From contig JACPVG010000036.1 in assembly GCA_016191875.1 (NCBI GenBank), forward strand, positions 1-64,000: a stretch of 64,000 nucleotides of DNA, given 5' to 3'. The notes below the pieces were generated by a model that ran no database searches, was not told the DNA's origin, and saw only the letters and a program-made list of their open reading frames with translations. Position 1 is the first letter of the stretch. Every line of letters starts with the position of its first letter. The position numbers and the translations under genes were made by a program. This DNA is from Chloroflexota bacterium (GTDB taxonomy: Bacteria > Chloroflexota > Anaerolineae > Anaerolineales > UBA11579). Shown here one piece after another: positions 32,957 through 41,293 of the stretch.

Positions 32957-34636
32957 ATGATGACTGATACCAACCTCATTGCACCCGTCATCCGGCGGGC
33001 TGCCGAACGACCGGAACACCCAACGCTGACTTTCATCGCCGAAGACGGCGCGGAAAAGCGGGTGACCGCGGCGCAATTCCACCGGCGGGCAGGCGGGGCG
33101 GCCGCCGCGCTGAAGGCGGCCGGCATCGGCCCGAATGACCTCGTCGTTCTCGTACTGCGCCATTCAGAAGAACTGCTCTCGGCCTTTTGGGGCGCGCTCT
33201 ACCTGGGCGCCGTCCCCTCCATCTTTCCGTTCCTGACGGAGAAACTCGACCCCGGGCTGTACCTGGAACGGGTGCAAACGCTGGTGAGCCACTCAGGAGC
33301 GAAGGCGGTCATCACCTACGCCGAGTTCCTTGGGACGCTGACCGGGTTGCTGAAGGCTGCCGGCTGCCGGGTGCTGGACATCGCCGGGATGCCGGAAGCG
33401 GAAACCGATGTTGAACCGGCCGTAGATTTCGGCGGCGAGCGGATCGCCTTCCTCCAGCACAGCAGCGGAACCACCGGCCTGCAGAAAGGCGTGGCGCTTT
33501 CCCACCGCGCCGTGCTGAACCAGATCGCCGCCTACGGCGACGCCATCGGCCTGAATGAGCAGGATGTGATCGTCTCGTGGTTGCCGCTCTACCATGATAT
33601 GGGGCTGATCGCCGGGTTCGTGCTGCCCATCGTCACCGGCGCCCCGCTGGTGCTGATGTCGCCGTTCCACTGGGTGCGCGACCCCAAGATTCTGCTATGG
33701 GCGATCCACCGCCACAAGGGCACGCTGTGCTGGCTGCCGAATTTCGCCTACAACCACATCGCCCGCACGGCCCGGCCGGGCGGCCTGGAAGGGCTCGACC
33801 TGAGAACATGGCGCATGGCGGTCAACTGTTCTGAGCCGGTCTACCATGCCAGCCATCGCCTGTTCCTGGAGAAGATGACGCCCTACGGCTTCCGGCCGGA
33901 GGCGCTGGCGGTCTCGTATGCGATGGCGGAGAACACCTTCGCCGTTACGCAGACCGCGCCCGGCCAGCCGCCGCGCCTGGACTGGGTGAAGACCGCCGTC
34001 TTGCAGGAGCAGCGCCGCGCCGAGACCGCCGACCCGGAGAGCACAGGCGCCACGCCAATGGTCTCCTGCGGGCCGCCCATCGCCAATAGCCGCATTCAGG
34101 TCTGGGACGGCGAAGGCAGGCCCATGCCGGAACGTCAGGTGGGCGAACTGGCGGTGCAAAGCGACTGCATGCTGAGCGGCTACTATAAACGCCCCGACCT
34201 GGACGGCGAGGCCCTCAAAGATGGCTGGTATCTGACCGGCGACATGGGCTACATGGCCGGGGGTGAAGTGTACATTACCGGCCGCAAAAAGGACCTCATC
34301 ATTGTGGGCGGCAAGAACGTCTACCCGCAGGACCTGGAGGCCGTCGCCAACCACACGCCGGGCATCGTGCCGGGTCGGGCGGTGGCCTTCGGCCTGCTCG
34401 ATGAGCGCATCGGCTCCGAGGCGGTGGTGATGGTGGCCGAGCGGCTGAACGGCGACGGCGGCCGGGAAGTGGACGAGATCGAGCGTGACCTGCGTCAGCG
34501 CATCGTTCAACAGACCGAGGTGACGCTGGCCGACGTGCGCCTGGTGGACGGGCGCTGGCTGATCAAGACCTCCAGCGGCAAACTGGCGCGCGGCGACAAC
34601 CGCGAAAAGTACCTGCGCGAGTTCCGCGGGCAGTGA
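32957..34636 (+). CDS. AMP-binding enzyme, fatty-acyl-AMP ligase-like
   Basis: This 559-residue ANL-superfamily protein has the P-loop SSGTTGLQKGV (about 170-180) and VSWLPLYHDMGLIAGF, which is more typical of fatty-acyl-AMP ligases than of acyl-CoA synthetases. Other motifs are the adenine-binding stretch AVSYAMAEN, YLTGDMGYM, and the hinge GRKKDLIIVGGKNVYPQDLE. FAALs load acyl-adenylates onto carrier proteins. No carrier protein or PKS/NRPS gene is visible nearby. Lying between gmd and a membrane protein, it may activate an acyl or aryl acid for glycan or lipid decoration (inference). Confidence 0.85.
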   Translation: MMTDTNLIAPVIRRAAERPEHPTLTFIAEDGAEKRVTAAQFHRRAGGAAAALKAAGIGPNDLVVLVLRHSEELLSAFWGALYLGAVPSIFPFLTEKLDPGLYLERVQTLVSHSGAKAVITYAEFLGTLTGLLKAAGCRVLDIAGMPEAETDVEPAVDFGGERIAFLQHSSGTTGLQKGVALSHRAVLNQIAAYGDAIGLNEQDVIVSWLPLYHDMGLIAGFVLPIVTGAPLVLMSPFHWVRDPKILLWAIHRHKGTLCWLPNFAYNHIARTARPGGLEGLDLRTWRMAVNCSEPVYHASHRLFLEKMTPYGFRPEALAVSYAMAENTFAVTQTAPGQPPRLDWVKTAVLQEQRRAETADPESTGATPMVSCGPPIANSRIQVWDGEGRPMPERQVGELAVQSDCMLSGYYKRPDLDGEALKDGWYLTGDMGYMAGGEVYITGRKKDLIIVGGKNVYPQDLEAVANHTPGIVPGRAVAFGLLDERIGSEAVVMVAERLNGDGGREVDEIERDLRQRIVQQTEVTLADVRLVDGRWLIKTSSGKLARGDNREKYLREFRGQ

Positions 34637-34649
34637 TGCCAAGCCATCT

Positions 34650-34680
34650 CACGCAAAGAACGCCAAGAGCGCAAAGAAAT
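34650..34680. repeat. Iterated CGCAAAGAACGC words
   Basis: CTCACGCAAAGAACGCCAAGAGCGCAAAGAAA-type repeats fill the short spacer downstream of the FAAL gene. A related run occurs at 56262. Confidence 0.5.
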
Positions 34681-34702
34681 GCACAACCATAGATGAACGC
34701 TG

Positions 34703-36253
34703 ATGGGCACAGATAAACCCTCGCTCCATACCCAACTGATGTCCTGGCGGCTGTATGCCGGGCTGGCGGGCTGGCTTGCCCTGGCGCTGGCGCTGGCCTG
34801 GGCGGGCAACCGCGGCGCGGGGCTGGCGAACTGGGCCGGCTGGCTGGGCGTGCTGGCTCTGTGCGCCGGCCTGCTGTGGGGCGGCCTGCGCCTGCTGCGC
34901 GGCGAGGGCCTGCCGGGCTGGGTGCGCAATCTCACGCTGCTGGCCTTCGCCCTGCGGCTGGGGCTGGGCGTGTTCTGGTTCTACGCGCTGCCCGTCTGGG
35001 GCTACGACACCGACGTGCAGCGCGCCGGCTATGTGATGGACGACGCCCACAAGCGCGACGGCGCGGCCTGGAAGATGGCCAAGGAAGACACGCCGTTGTG
35101 GGAGTCTTTCCGAGGCTACAGCACCACTGACCAGTACGGCGGCCTGCTGTTCCTGAGCGCGCTGGTCTATCGCTATTTGGGAGGGAGCGTGCATCACCCC
35201 CTGATGATGCTGTCCGTATCGGCGGCGGCTTCGGCTCTGGCAGTCGCGTTCGCCTGGACATTCACGCGGCGGCTGTGGAGCGATACGGCGGCGCGCTGGG
35301 CGGCCTGGGGCCTCGCCCTGTACCCGGAGGCGGTGCTGTTGGGGTCATCCCAGATGCGCGAGGCGTTCAGCGTGACGTTAATTGCCGTGACCATCTGGCT
35401 GACCCTGAAACTGGCCGACGCCCTGGCTTGGAAGCCGGCCCTGGCCCTGGCGGTTTCCCTGCTTGCGGGCGGGCTACTCTCGCCGCCCATCGCCGCGTTG
35501 CAGGCAGCAATGGCCCTGCTGCTCTACCCGGCGGTCGATGAGGGCCGGTTGCTCACCCCGCGGCGGAAAATGATCCTGATTCCCCTCGCCGCGCTGGCCG
35601 GGCTGGCGCTCGCCGCCCTCTTCTGGCCGCGCCTGGCGGCCTTCTTCGACGCCGCCGCCTGGCAGAGATACGTGGCCGGGTCGGCCTCCGGCTGGGTGGC
35701 GCGCCAGTTCGAGCGGATGCCGGCCTGGTCGCATGTGGTGTTCCTGCTGGTCTACGGCGTGTTCCGGCCATTGCTGCCCGCGGCGCTGGTGGCGGATGGG
35801 GCGGTCTTATGGAAGATCGTAGCTATTCTGCGCGCCGCCTCGTGGACGCTCCTGCTGGGGATGTTGCTCTACGCCACATTCCTGGCGTTGCGCGGCAAAG
35901 CCTGGCGCGGCATTCCCGGCGCGCTGCTATTGGGCAACTGGTTGGTGGCCCTGGTGGCCTCTTACCGGGGCGGGGGCGACGACTGGGACAACCCGCGCTA
36001 CCGGGCGGCGTTTGCCGCTGTCCAACTGGCCCTGGCGGCCTGGGCGCTGCTGCGCCAGCGCGAGACCGGCGACCCCTGGCTGCGGCGCGCCTTCGGTTTT
36101 GCGGGCGGGCTGATGCTGTGGTTCCTGCCCTGGTACCTGCGCCGCTATGCGCCCTTCGAGTGGCCCATCGTCGATCTGCCGGACGTCATCGGGCTGGGGT
36201 TGGGGACGGGCGCCCTGTATGCGGTCTGGGACTGGCTGGGAGAGAAGAGGTAA
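34703..36253 (+). CDS. Polytopic membrane protein, possible GT-C type transferase
   Basis: This 516-residue protein has about 11 hydrophobic segments. After the third span, the loop WGYDTDVQRAGYVMDDAHKRD is rich in Asp, and the fragment YSTTDQYGGLLFLSALVYRY resembles the first-loop region of GT39/GT-C proteins. The family is not certain. The stop codon lies in a GGTAATCGGTAA-type word that begins the following spacer. A role in assembling lipid-linked sugars at the membrane is plausible. Confidence 0.65.
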   Translation: MGTDKPSLHTQLMSWRLYAGLAGWLALALALAWAGNRGAGLANWAGWLGVLALCAGLLWGGLRLLRGEGLPGWVRNLTLLAFALRLGLGVFWFYALPVWGYDTDVQRAGYVMDDAHKRDGAAWKMAKEDTPLWESFRGYSTTDQYGGLLFLSALVYRYLGGSVHHPLMMLSVSAAASALAVAFAWTFTRRLWSDTAARWAAWGLALYPEAVLLGSSQMREAFSVTLIAVTIWLTLKLADALAWKPALALAVSLLAGGLLSPPIAALQAAMALLLYPAVDEGRLLTPRRKMILIPLAALAGLALAALFWPRLAAFFDAAAWQRYVAGSASGWVARQFERMPAWSHVVFLLVYGVFRPLLPAALVADGAVLWKIVAILRAASWTLLLGMLLYATFLALRGKAWRGIPGALLLGNWLVALVASYRGGGDDWDNPRYRAAFAAVQLALAAWALLRQRETGDPWLRRAFGFAGGLMLWFLPWYLRRYAPFEWPIVDLPDVIGLGLGTGALYAVWDWLGEKR

Positions 36254-36286
36254 TCGGTAAATGGCAACTGGCAATTGGGCATTACC
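36250..36286. repeat. Iterated GGTAATCGGTAAATGG words
   Basis: Degenerate GGTAA/GGCAA units (GGTAATC, GGTAAAT, GGCAACT, GGCAATT, then the inverted GCATTACC) run from the last codon of the upstream gene to the -35 of the next promoter. The repeat includes the stop codon of the upstream gene. Confidence 0.6.
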
Positions 36287-36314
36287 TTGATCGCTCCAGA
36301 AGGCGAGTTATAAT
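36287..36314 (+). promoter_or_regulatory. Sigma70 promoter of the winged-helix regulator
   Basis: TTGATC (36287-36292), 16 nt, TATAAT (36309-36314). Spacer length and -10 context (GTTATAATTCA) match the gmd promoter. The expected start site near 36321 leaves about 14 nt before ATG 36335. Confidence 0.8.
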
Positions 36315-36328
36315 TCAACTACTGAATT
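36312..36328. promoter_or_regulatory. Operator-like palindrome AATTCA-N5-TGAATT at the regulator gene
   Basis: This has the same arms and spacing as at gmd (31757-31773), with a different central pentamer (ACTAC versus GCGAT), and is also followed by TTAGAA. It overlaps the start site of the regulator gene, consistent with autoregulation. Confidence 0.68.
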
Positions 36329-36334
36329 TTAGAA

Positions 36335-36835
36335 ATGACCGAACTCATCGAGATCTCCCCTGAACTTACTCGCGACCTGTCATTGCTCGAATCCATCGAG
36401 CAGGACCCGGACGTGACCCAGGCTTCGCTGGCCGGGCAACTGGGCGTGGCGGTTGGCACCGTCAACTGGCATCTCAAGCGGCTGGTGAGCAAGGGCTACG
36501 TGAAGGTGCAGCGCGCCCAGCGGCGCAAACTGCGCTACCTGATCACCCCTAAGGGCGTGGCCCTGCGCGCCCGCCTGACGGTCAACTACGTCGAACGCAA
36601 CTTCCGCCTCTACCGGCGCACGCGCGAACATGTCGCCGCCCTGCTGGCCGAGCTGCGCGCCGCCGGGCATGAGGCGGTGCGCATCAACGCCGACCGCCAG
36701 GGGCCGGAGGACGTACTCGACATCTGCCGCCTGACCTGCCTTGAACAGGGCATCCGGCTGGTGGACGACCCCGCCGCGCCCGAATTGCGCATCGAAGGTG
36801 TGCGTATCCGCCTGAATTTGGGGGCCGGCGCATGA
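36335..36835 (+). CDS. Winged-helix (MarR-like, EPS-associated type) transcriptional regulator
   Basis: This 166-residue protein has a winged HTH over about residues 14-75: LSLLESIEQDPDVTQASLA, recognition helix AVGTVNWHLKRLVSKGYV, and wing KLRYLITPKG. The layout matches MarR-type regulators annotated as EPS-associated. The C-terminal half (85-166) has a helix and an alpha/beta segment of unknown role. Its promoter and that of gmd carry the same palindrome, making gmd and itself likely targets. It overlaps the next gene by 4 bp, so it is cotranscribed with sugar-nucleotide genes. Confidence 0.85.
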   Translation: MTELIEISPELTRDLSLLESIEQDPDVTQASLAGQLGVAVGTVNWHLKRLVSKGYVKVQRAQRRKLRYLITPKGVALRARLTVNYVERNFRLYRRTREHVAALLAELRAAGHEAVRINADRQGPEDVLDICRLTCLEQGIRLVDDPAAPELRIEGVRIRLNLGAGA

Positions 36836-37839
36836 GCGACCGGCATGTGCTGGTGACCGGCGGGGCGGGCTACATCGGCTCGCTGCTGTGCGGCGAACTG
36901 CTGCGCCAGGGTTGGCAGGTGACGGTGCTGGACGAATTGCTCTTCGGCGGCGATTCGCTGGTGGCCTTCCTGCCGCATCCGGACTTCCGCTTCATCAAGG
37001 CCGACGTCTGGGAGGCGCGCGCCGTCCGCAATGCGGTCAAAGACCGGCCCGCGCCGGAGGCTATCGTGCATCTGGCGGGCATCGTCGGCTTTCCGGCGTG
37101 CCAGGCGGTGGGGCGGCAGGCGGCCTGGCGCTACAACGTGGAAGCCACCCAGCGCGTCTATGCGCAGGCGGCCGAACTGGGCGTCGGACGTTTCCTGTTT
37201 GCCAGCAGTTACAGCAATTACGGCGTCTCGGAGGACGGCGAGCCGGTGACCGAAGACTCGCCGCTCAACCCGCAGAGCCTGTACGCCGAGACCAAGATCG
37301 CCGCCGAGCGTTACTTGCTGGGGCAGAAGGACAACGCCTGCGCGCCGCTGCTGTTCCGCTTCGCCACGCTTTACGGCATTTCGCCGCGCACACGCTTCGA
37401 CCTTATCGTCAACCAGTTCGTGCTGGATGCCTGGACGAAGCGCGAACTGCTCATCTACCAGCGCGGCTACCGCCGTTCGTTCGTGCACGTGCGGGATGTG
37501 ATCCGCGGCCTGCTGCTCGGCCTGGATGCGCCGGAAGCGAAGATTCGCGGGCAGGTGTTCAATCTCGGCGCGGCGGACGGCAATTACTCCAAGGACGACG
37601 TGGTGCAGATGATCCTCAAACGCCTGCCGGAGACCCAGGTGCGTTACAAGGACCTGACCTTCGGCGGCGATATGCGTGACATCGCAGTCTCGTTCGCCAA
37701 AATCGAACGCGAACTCGGTTTTCAGGCCGAACTGACGCTCGACGATGGCGTGCGCGAGGTGCTGCACGCCCTGCAAAGCGGCCTGATCCGCGACCCGCAG
37801 GATGGGCGCTACCGCAATGCGCAGTTTATAGTGCAGTGA
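36832..37839 (+). CDS. NAD-dependent sugar-nucleotide epimerase/dehydratase (extended SDR)
   Basis: This 335-residue protein has the Rossmann motif VTGGAGYIGS (8-17), the active-site strand FLFASSYSNYG (121-131) and the catalytic YAETK (Tyr151, Lys155). It is probably a 4-epimerase or related enzyme acting on an NDP-sugar; the exact substrate is not fixed by sequence. The gene overlaps the regulator upstream and is followed, after a repeat-filled spacer, by fcl. Confidence 0.88.
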   Translation: MSDRHVLVTGGAGYIGSLLCGELLRQGWQVTVLDELLFGGDSLVAFLPHPDFRFIKADVWEARAVRNAVKDRPAPEAIVHLAGIVGFPACQAVGRQAAWRYNVEATQRVYAQAAELGVGRFLFASSYSNYGVSEDGEPVTEDSPLNPQSLYAETKIAAERYLLGQKDNACAPLLFRFATLYGISPRTRFDLIVNQFVLDAWTKRELLIYQRGYRRSFVHVRDVIRGLLLGLDAPEAKIRGQVFNLGAADGNYSKDDVVQMILKRLPETQVRYKDLTFGGDMRDIAVSFAKIERELGFQAELTLDDGVREVLHALQSGLIRDPQDGRYRNAQFIVQ

Positions 37840-37856
37840 AAGGCAGGAAAGAGGTA

Positions 37857-37951
37857 TCAGAAATCAGGTGATTAGGAATTAGGTGAGCCGGAATTCGGCG
37901 GCATGCAGAAGGCAACCTGATTGACTAATTCCTGAGTAACAGGTTGACTGT
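37857..37951. repeat. Iterated AATCAGGTGATTAGG-type hairpin
   Basis: The left arm is made of AATCAGG / GATTAGG / AATTAGG words. The right arm has CCTGATTGACTAATTCCTGAG. A GGAATTCGGCGGCATGC segment forms the middle. It occupies the whole spacer before fcl. Confidence 0.6.
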
Positions 37952-37962
37952 TTGAGGATACT

Positions 37963-38913
37963 ATGAGCGAACAAACAACATTCTGGAATGACAAACGCGT
38001 GATCGTCACCGGCGGGGCCGGGTTTCTCGGCTCGTTCGTGGTCGAAAAACTGAAGGCGCGTGGGGCGCAGGAAATCTTCGTGCCGCGGACGAAGGACTAT
38101 GACCTGACGCAGGTCGAGAACATCCGGCGTATGTTCGATGATTTCATGCCGGATATGGTCCTTCACCTCGCCGCGCTGGCGGGCGGCATCGGCGCCAACC
38201 GGGCGCGCCCGGCGGAGTTTTTTTACAACAACCTGATGATGGGCGTGCCGCTGATGCATGAAGCCTATGCCCGCGGCGTGCCCAAGTTCGTCTCGCTCGG
38301 CACCATCTGCTCTTACCCCAAGTTCGCCCCGGTGCCGTTCAAGGAAGAGTCTTTGTGGACCGGCTACCCGGAAGAGACCAACGCGCCTTACGGGCTGGCG
38401 AAGGCGATGCTGCTGGTGCAGGCCCAGACCTACCGCGAGCAGTACGGCTTCAATGCCATCTATCTGCTGCCGGTCAACCTCTATGGCCCGCGCGACAACT
38501 TCGACTTAACGACCTCACACGTCATCCCGGCGCTCATCCGCAAGTTCCTGGAAGCCAAGGAACGCGGCGACGCCGAAGTGACCTTGTGGGGCGACGGCTC
38601 GCCGACCCGCGAATTCCTCTACGTCGAGGATGCCGCCGAGGGCATCCTGCTCGGCGCGGAGAAGTACAACGGCAGTGAGCCGGTCAACCTCGGTTCGGGC
38701 ACAGAGATTCGCATCAAGGACCTGGCCGAGACCATCGCCCGCCTGGTGGGCTACAAAGGCAAGTTCGCCTGGGATACCAGCAAGCCCAACGGCCAGCCGC
38801 GCCGCATGCTGGATGTGTCGCGCGCCAAAGACTACTTCGGCTTCGAAGCGCAGATGGGTTTTGAAGAGGGGCTGCGCCGGACGATTGAGTGGTACAGAGA
38901 AAGTATCAAGTAG
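37963..38913 (+). CDS. fcl: GDP-L-fucose synthase
   Basis: Fcl carries out the epimerisation and NADPH reduction of GDP-4-keto-6-deoxymannose to GDP-L-fucose. This 316-residue SDR has [10 protein letters not shown] (15-24), [13 protein letters not shown] (68-80), which is characteristic of Fcl/WcaG, then LGTICSYPK (112-120), YGLAK (Tyr143, Lys147) and [12 protein letters not shown]. It acts after gmd. The last codons (SIK and stop) are part of an iterated AAGTATCAAGTAGAC repeat. Confidence 0.93.
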   Translation: MSEQTTFWNDKRVIVTGGAGFLGSFVVEKLKARGAQEIFVPRTKDYDLTQVENIRRMFDDFMPDMVLHLAALAGGIGANRARPAEFFYNNLMMGVPLMHEAYARGVPKFVSLGTICSYPKFAPVPFKEESLWTGYPEETNAPYGLAKAMLLVQAQTYREQYGFNAIYLLPVNLYGPRDNFDLTTSHVIPALIRKFLEAKERGDAEVTLWGDGSPTREFLYVEDAAEGILLGAEKYNGSEPVNLGSGTEIRIKDLAETIARLVGYKGKFAWDTSKPNGQPRRMLDVSRAKDYFGFEAQMGFEEGLRRTIEWYRESIK

Positions 38914-39163
38914 ACAAGTATCAAGTAGACAAGTATCAAGAAAGTGGTAACTGGTAAATGGTAATTGACTTGTTGCAATCACGATATCGGCGTACCCCTG
39001 TCGCCCTGCCTGTCCTGAGCGCAGCGCAGGAAGCGAAACGAGGGGTCGCCAGAAGCCAGCTATTCAGATTCGTTTGCCGGATAAAGCACTTACTCCTTGT
39101 TTACCTGATACTTGATACATGTTTACCTGATACATATTTACCTGATACTTGTGTACTTGATAC
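38901..39163. repeat. Iterated AAGTATCAAGTAGAC element with distant complementary arm
   Basis: The left arm (38901-38940) has three AAGTATCAAG units, the first including the fcl stop codon. A short GGTAACTGGTAAATGGTAATTG run follows. The right arm (about 39097-39163) has repeated TACCTGATACTTGATACATG words complementary to the left arm. A hairpin TCCTG...CAGGA lies in the middle. No gene is seen in this 270-bp spacer. Confidence 0.7.
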
Positions 39164-39185
39164 CCGATAAAGACTGGACGCGAAC

Positions 39186-40025
39186 TTGAAATCCACCCCC
39201 CACTCCCCTGAAACGATACGCCTGCAGCCGGGCAAAGGCTGGGCGCCGCTGGATCTGGCCGACCTGTGGCGTTTCCGCGAGCTGGCGTTCTTCCTCACCT
39301 GGCGCGACATCAAGGTGCGCTACAAGCAAACGCTGCTGGGCGCGTCCTGGGCCGTCTTGCAACCGCTCTTGCAGATGTTCATTTTCAACTTCCTGTTCGG
39401 CAACCTCGCCAACCTGCCTACCGACGGCATCCCGCGGCCGATCTTCACCTTCGCCGCGCTGCTGCCGTGGAACCTGTTCAGCAACGCCCTCAACGAAGCC
39501 AGCCGCTCGCTGGTGAGCAACCGCAACATGATCACCAAGGTCTACTTCCCCAAACTGCTCATCCCGGTTTCGGCGGTGATGAGCGGCATCGTGGACTTCG
39601 CCATCGCCTTCGTCATCCTGGTGGGGATGATGGTGGCTTACAGCGTGAAACTGACGGCGGCGGTATGGGCGCTGCCGGGCTTCCTGCTGCTGGCTCTGAC
39701 GGCGGCGCTGGGCGTCGGCCTGTGGCTGGCGGCCTGGAACCTGCATTTCCGCGACGTCAAGTACCTGCTGCCGTTCCTCAGCCAGTTCTGGATGCTCGCC
39801 AGCCCCATCGCCTACCCTTTGAGCAACATCCCGGCCGAGTGGCAGACGCTGTACGCGCTCAACCCGATGGTTGGGGTGGTCGAGGGCTTCCGCTGGGCGC
39901 TGCTGGGCGGCGAGGTCTTCCCGGCCACCGCGGTCGGTCTGTCGCTGGTCGTCTCCTTCCTGTTCCTGCTTTCCGGGCTGTTCTACTTCCGGCGGCTGGA
40001 ACGCACCTTTGCGGATACTGTCTGA
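39186..40025 (+). CDS. wzm: Polysaccharide ABC transporter permease (Wzm-type)
   Basis: This 279-residue ABC-2-type permease has the typical opening DLWRFRELAFFLTWRDIKVRYKQT-like sequence followed by GASWAVLQPLLQMFIF and about six membrane spans. It forms the channel that exports lipid-linked glycans with the ATPase encoded next. The best start is TTG 39186, because the conserved N-terminal region begins soon after and no ATG is in range. The stop overlaps the ATPase start (TGATG). Confidence 0.92.
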   Translation: MKSTPHSPETIRLQPGKGWAPLDLADLWRFRELAFFLTWRDIKVRYKQTLLGASWAVLQPLLQMFIFNFLFGNLANLPTDGIPRPIFTFAALLPWNLFSNALNEASRSLVSNRNMITKVYFPKLLIPVSAVMSGIVDFAIAFVILVGMMVAYSVKLTAAVWALPGFLLLALTAALGVGLWLAAWNLHFRDVKYLLPFLSQFWMLASPIAYPLSNIPAEWQTLYALNPMVGVVEGFRWALLGGEVFPATAVGLSLVVSFLFLLSGLFYFRRLERTFADTV

Positions 40026-41293
40026 TGACTGATTATGCCATCCGCGCCGAAGGCATCGGCAAAGAATACAGAATCGGGGCTGAGGTGGACCGCTCGCCGA
40101 CGCTGCGCGACGCCATTGTGCGCGCGGCGTCGTGGCCGGCGCGGGTGCTGCGTGGTGAGGCCGGCGGCCCGACTGAGAAGATCTGGGCGCTGCGGGATGT
40201 TTCGTTCGAGGTCAAGCGTGGCGAGGTGCTGGGCGTCATCGGGCGCAACGGGGCGGGCAAGAGCACGCTGCTCAAAATCCTGTCGCGGGTCACCGAGCCG
40301 AGCGAAGGCTACGCCGAAATCACCGGCCGGGTGGGGTCGCTGCTGGAAGTGGGGACGGGTTTTCATCCCGAACTGACCGGGCGCGAGAACATCTTCCTCA
40401 ACGGCGCGGTGCTGGGCATGAAGCGCGCCGAAATCCAGAGCAAGTTCGACGAGATCGTCGAGTTCGCCGGGGTGGCGAAATTCATTGACACACCGGTCAA
40501 GCGTTATTCCAGCGGCATGTATTTGCGGCTGGCATTCTCCGTAGCGGCGCACCTGGAGCCGGAAATCCTGGTGGTAGATGAAGTGCTGGCGGTGGGCGAC
40601 GCCGAATTCCAGCGCAAGTGCCTGGGCAAGATGGGCGAAGTGGCCGAAGCCGGGCGCACGGTGCTGTTCGTCAGCCACAACATGAGCGCCATCCTGCGCC
40701 TGACGGAGAAAGCCATCGTGCTGGACAAAGGCCGGATGGTGCATGCCGCGCCGACGCGTGAGGCCGTGGATTACTACATGGCCTCCGGTTTCTCGCAGAG
40801 CGGCGAGCGCGTCTGGCAGCCCGAGGATGTGCCCGCCGATGCCGCGCCGTTCCGGCCGATTGCGCTGCGGGTGCGCGACCCGCGCGGGGCGGTGATTGAC
40901 AGCGTGCGGGCGATTGAACCGCTGACGGTGGAAATCGAATACGAACTGGCCGCGCCGATTCAGGGCCTGCGGCTGGGCGTGTACTTGCAGACCGTGCATG
41001 GCGAAGTGGTGTTCACGTCGTTCGACACCGACACCCCGGAGATGTTCCAGCAGCACGGCACGCGCGCCGCCGGACGCTATGTGAGCCGTGGCGTCATCCC
41101 GGCGGATTTCCTGAACGAAGGCCAATACCTGCTGGGCTTCAACGCCAGTACCTTCCGCGTGAAACGCTATTTTCAGGACGAAGCCGCCCTGGCCTTCACC
41201 GTGGACGCCATGGGCGCGCCGGGGATGCAGTGGACGGAAGTGCGGCTTGGGCCGGTGCGCCCGGCGTTGAACTGGACGATTGAAGCCCAATGA
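40025..41293 (+). CDS. wzt: Polysaccharide ABC transporter ATPase with C-terminal Wzt-like domain
   Basis: This 422-residue protein has Walker A GRNGAGKST (73-81), GFHPELTGRENIFLNG (112-127, typical of the Wzt/TagH branch), signature YSSGM (161-165), Walker B ILVVDE (181-186) and switch SHN. Residues about 265-422 form an additional beta-rich domain like the Wzt C-domain, which in O-antigen exporters binds the modified glycan terminus before export. Terminal modification by methyl or sulfate groups, both encoded nearby, could be the recognised signal (inference). Confidence 0.93.
   Translation: MTDYAIRAEGIGKEYRIGAEVDRSPTLRDAIVRAASWPARVLRGEAGGPTEKIWALRDVSFEVKRGEVLGVIGRNGAGKSTLLKILSRVTEPSEGYAEITGRVGSLLEVGTGFHPELTGRENIFLNGAVLGMKRAEIQSKFDEIVEFAGVAKFIDTPVKRYSSGMYLRLAFSVAAHLEPEILVVDEVLAVGDAEFQRKCLGKMGEVAEAGRTVLFVSHNMSAILRLTEKAIVLDKGRMVHAAPTREAVDYYMASGFSQSGERVWQPEDVPADAAPFRPIALRVRDPRGAVIDSVRAIEPLTVEIEYELAAPIQGLRLGVYLQTVHGEVVFTSFDTDTPEMFQQHGTRAAGRYVSRGVIPADFLNEGQYLLGFNASTFRVKRYFQDEAALAFTVDAMGAPGMQWTEVRLGPVRPALNWTIEAQ

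Noticed and set aside
38901..39163. Possible CRISPR array because of repeated words
   Set aside because: Units are degenerate and of unequal length, there are no constant spacers, and the second half is the reverse complement of the first; no cas gene is near.
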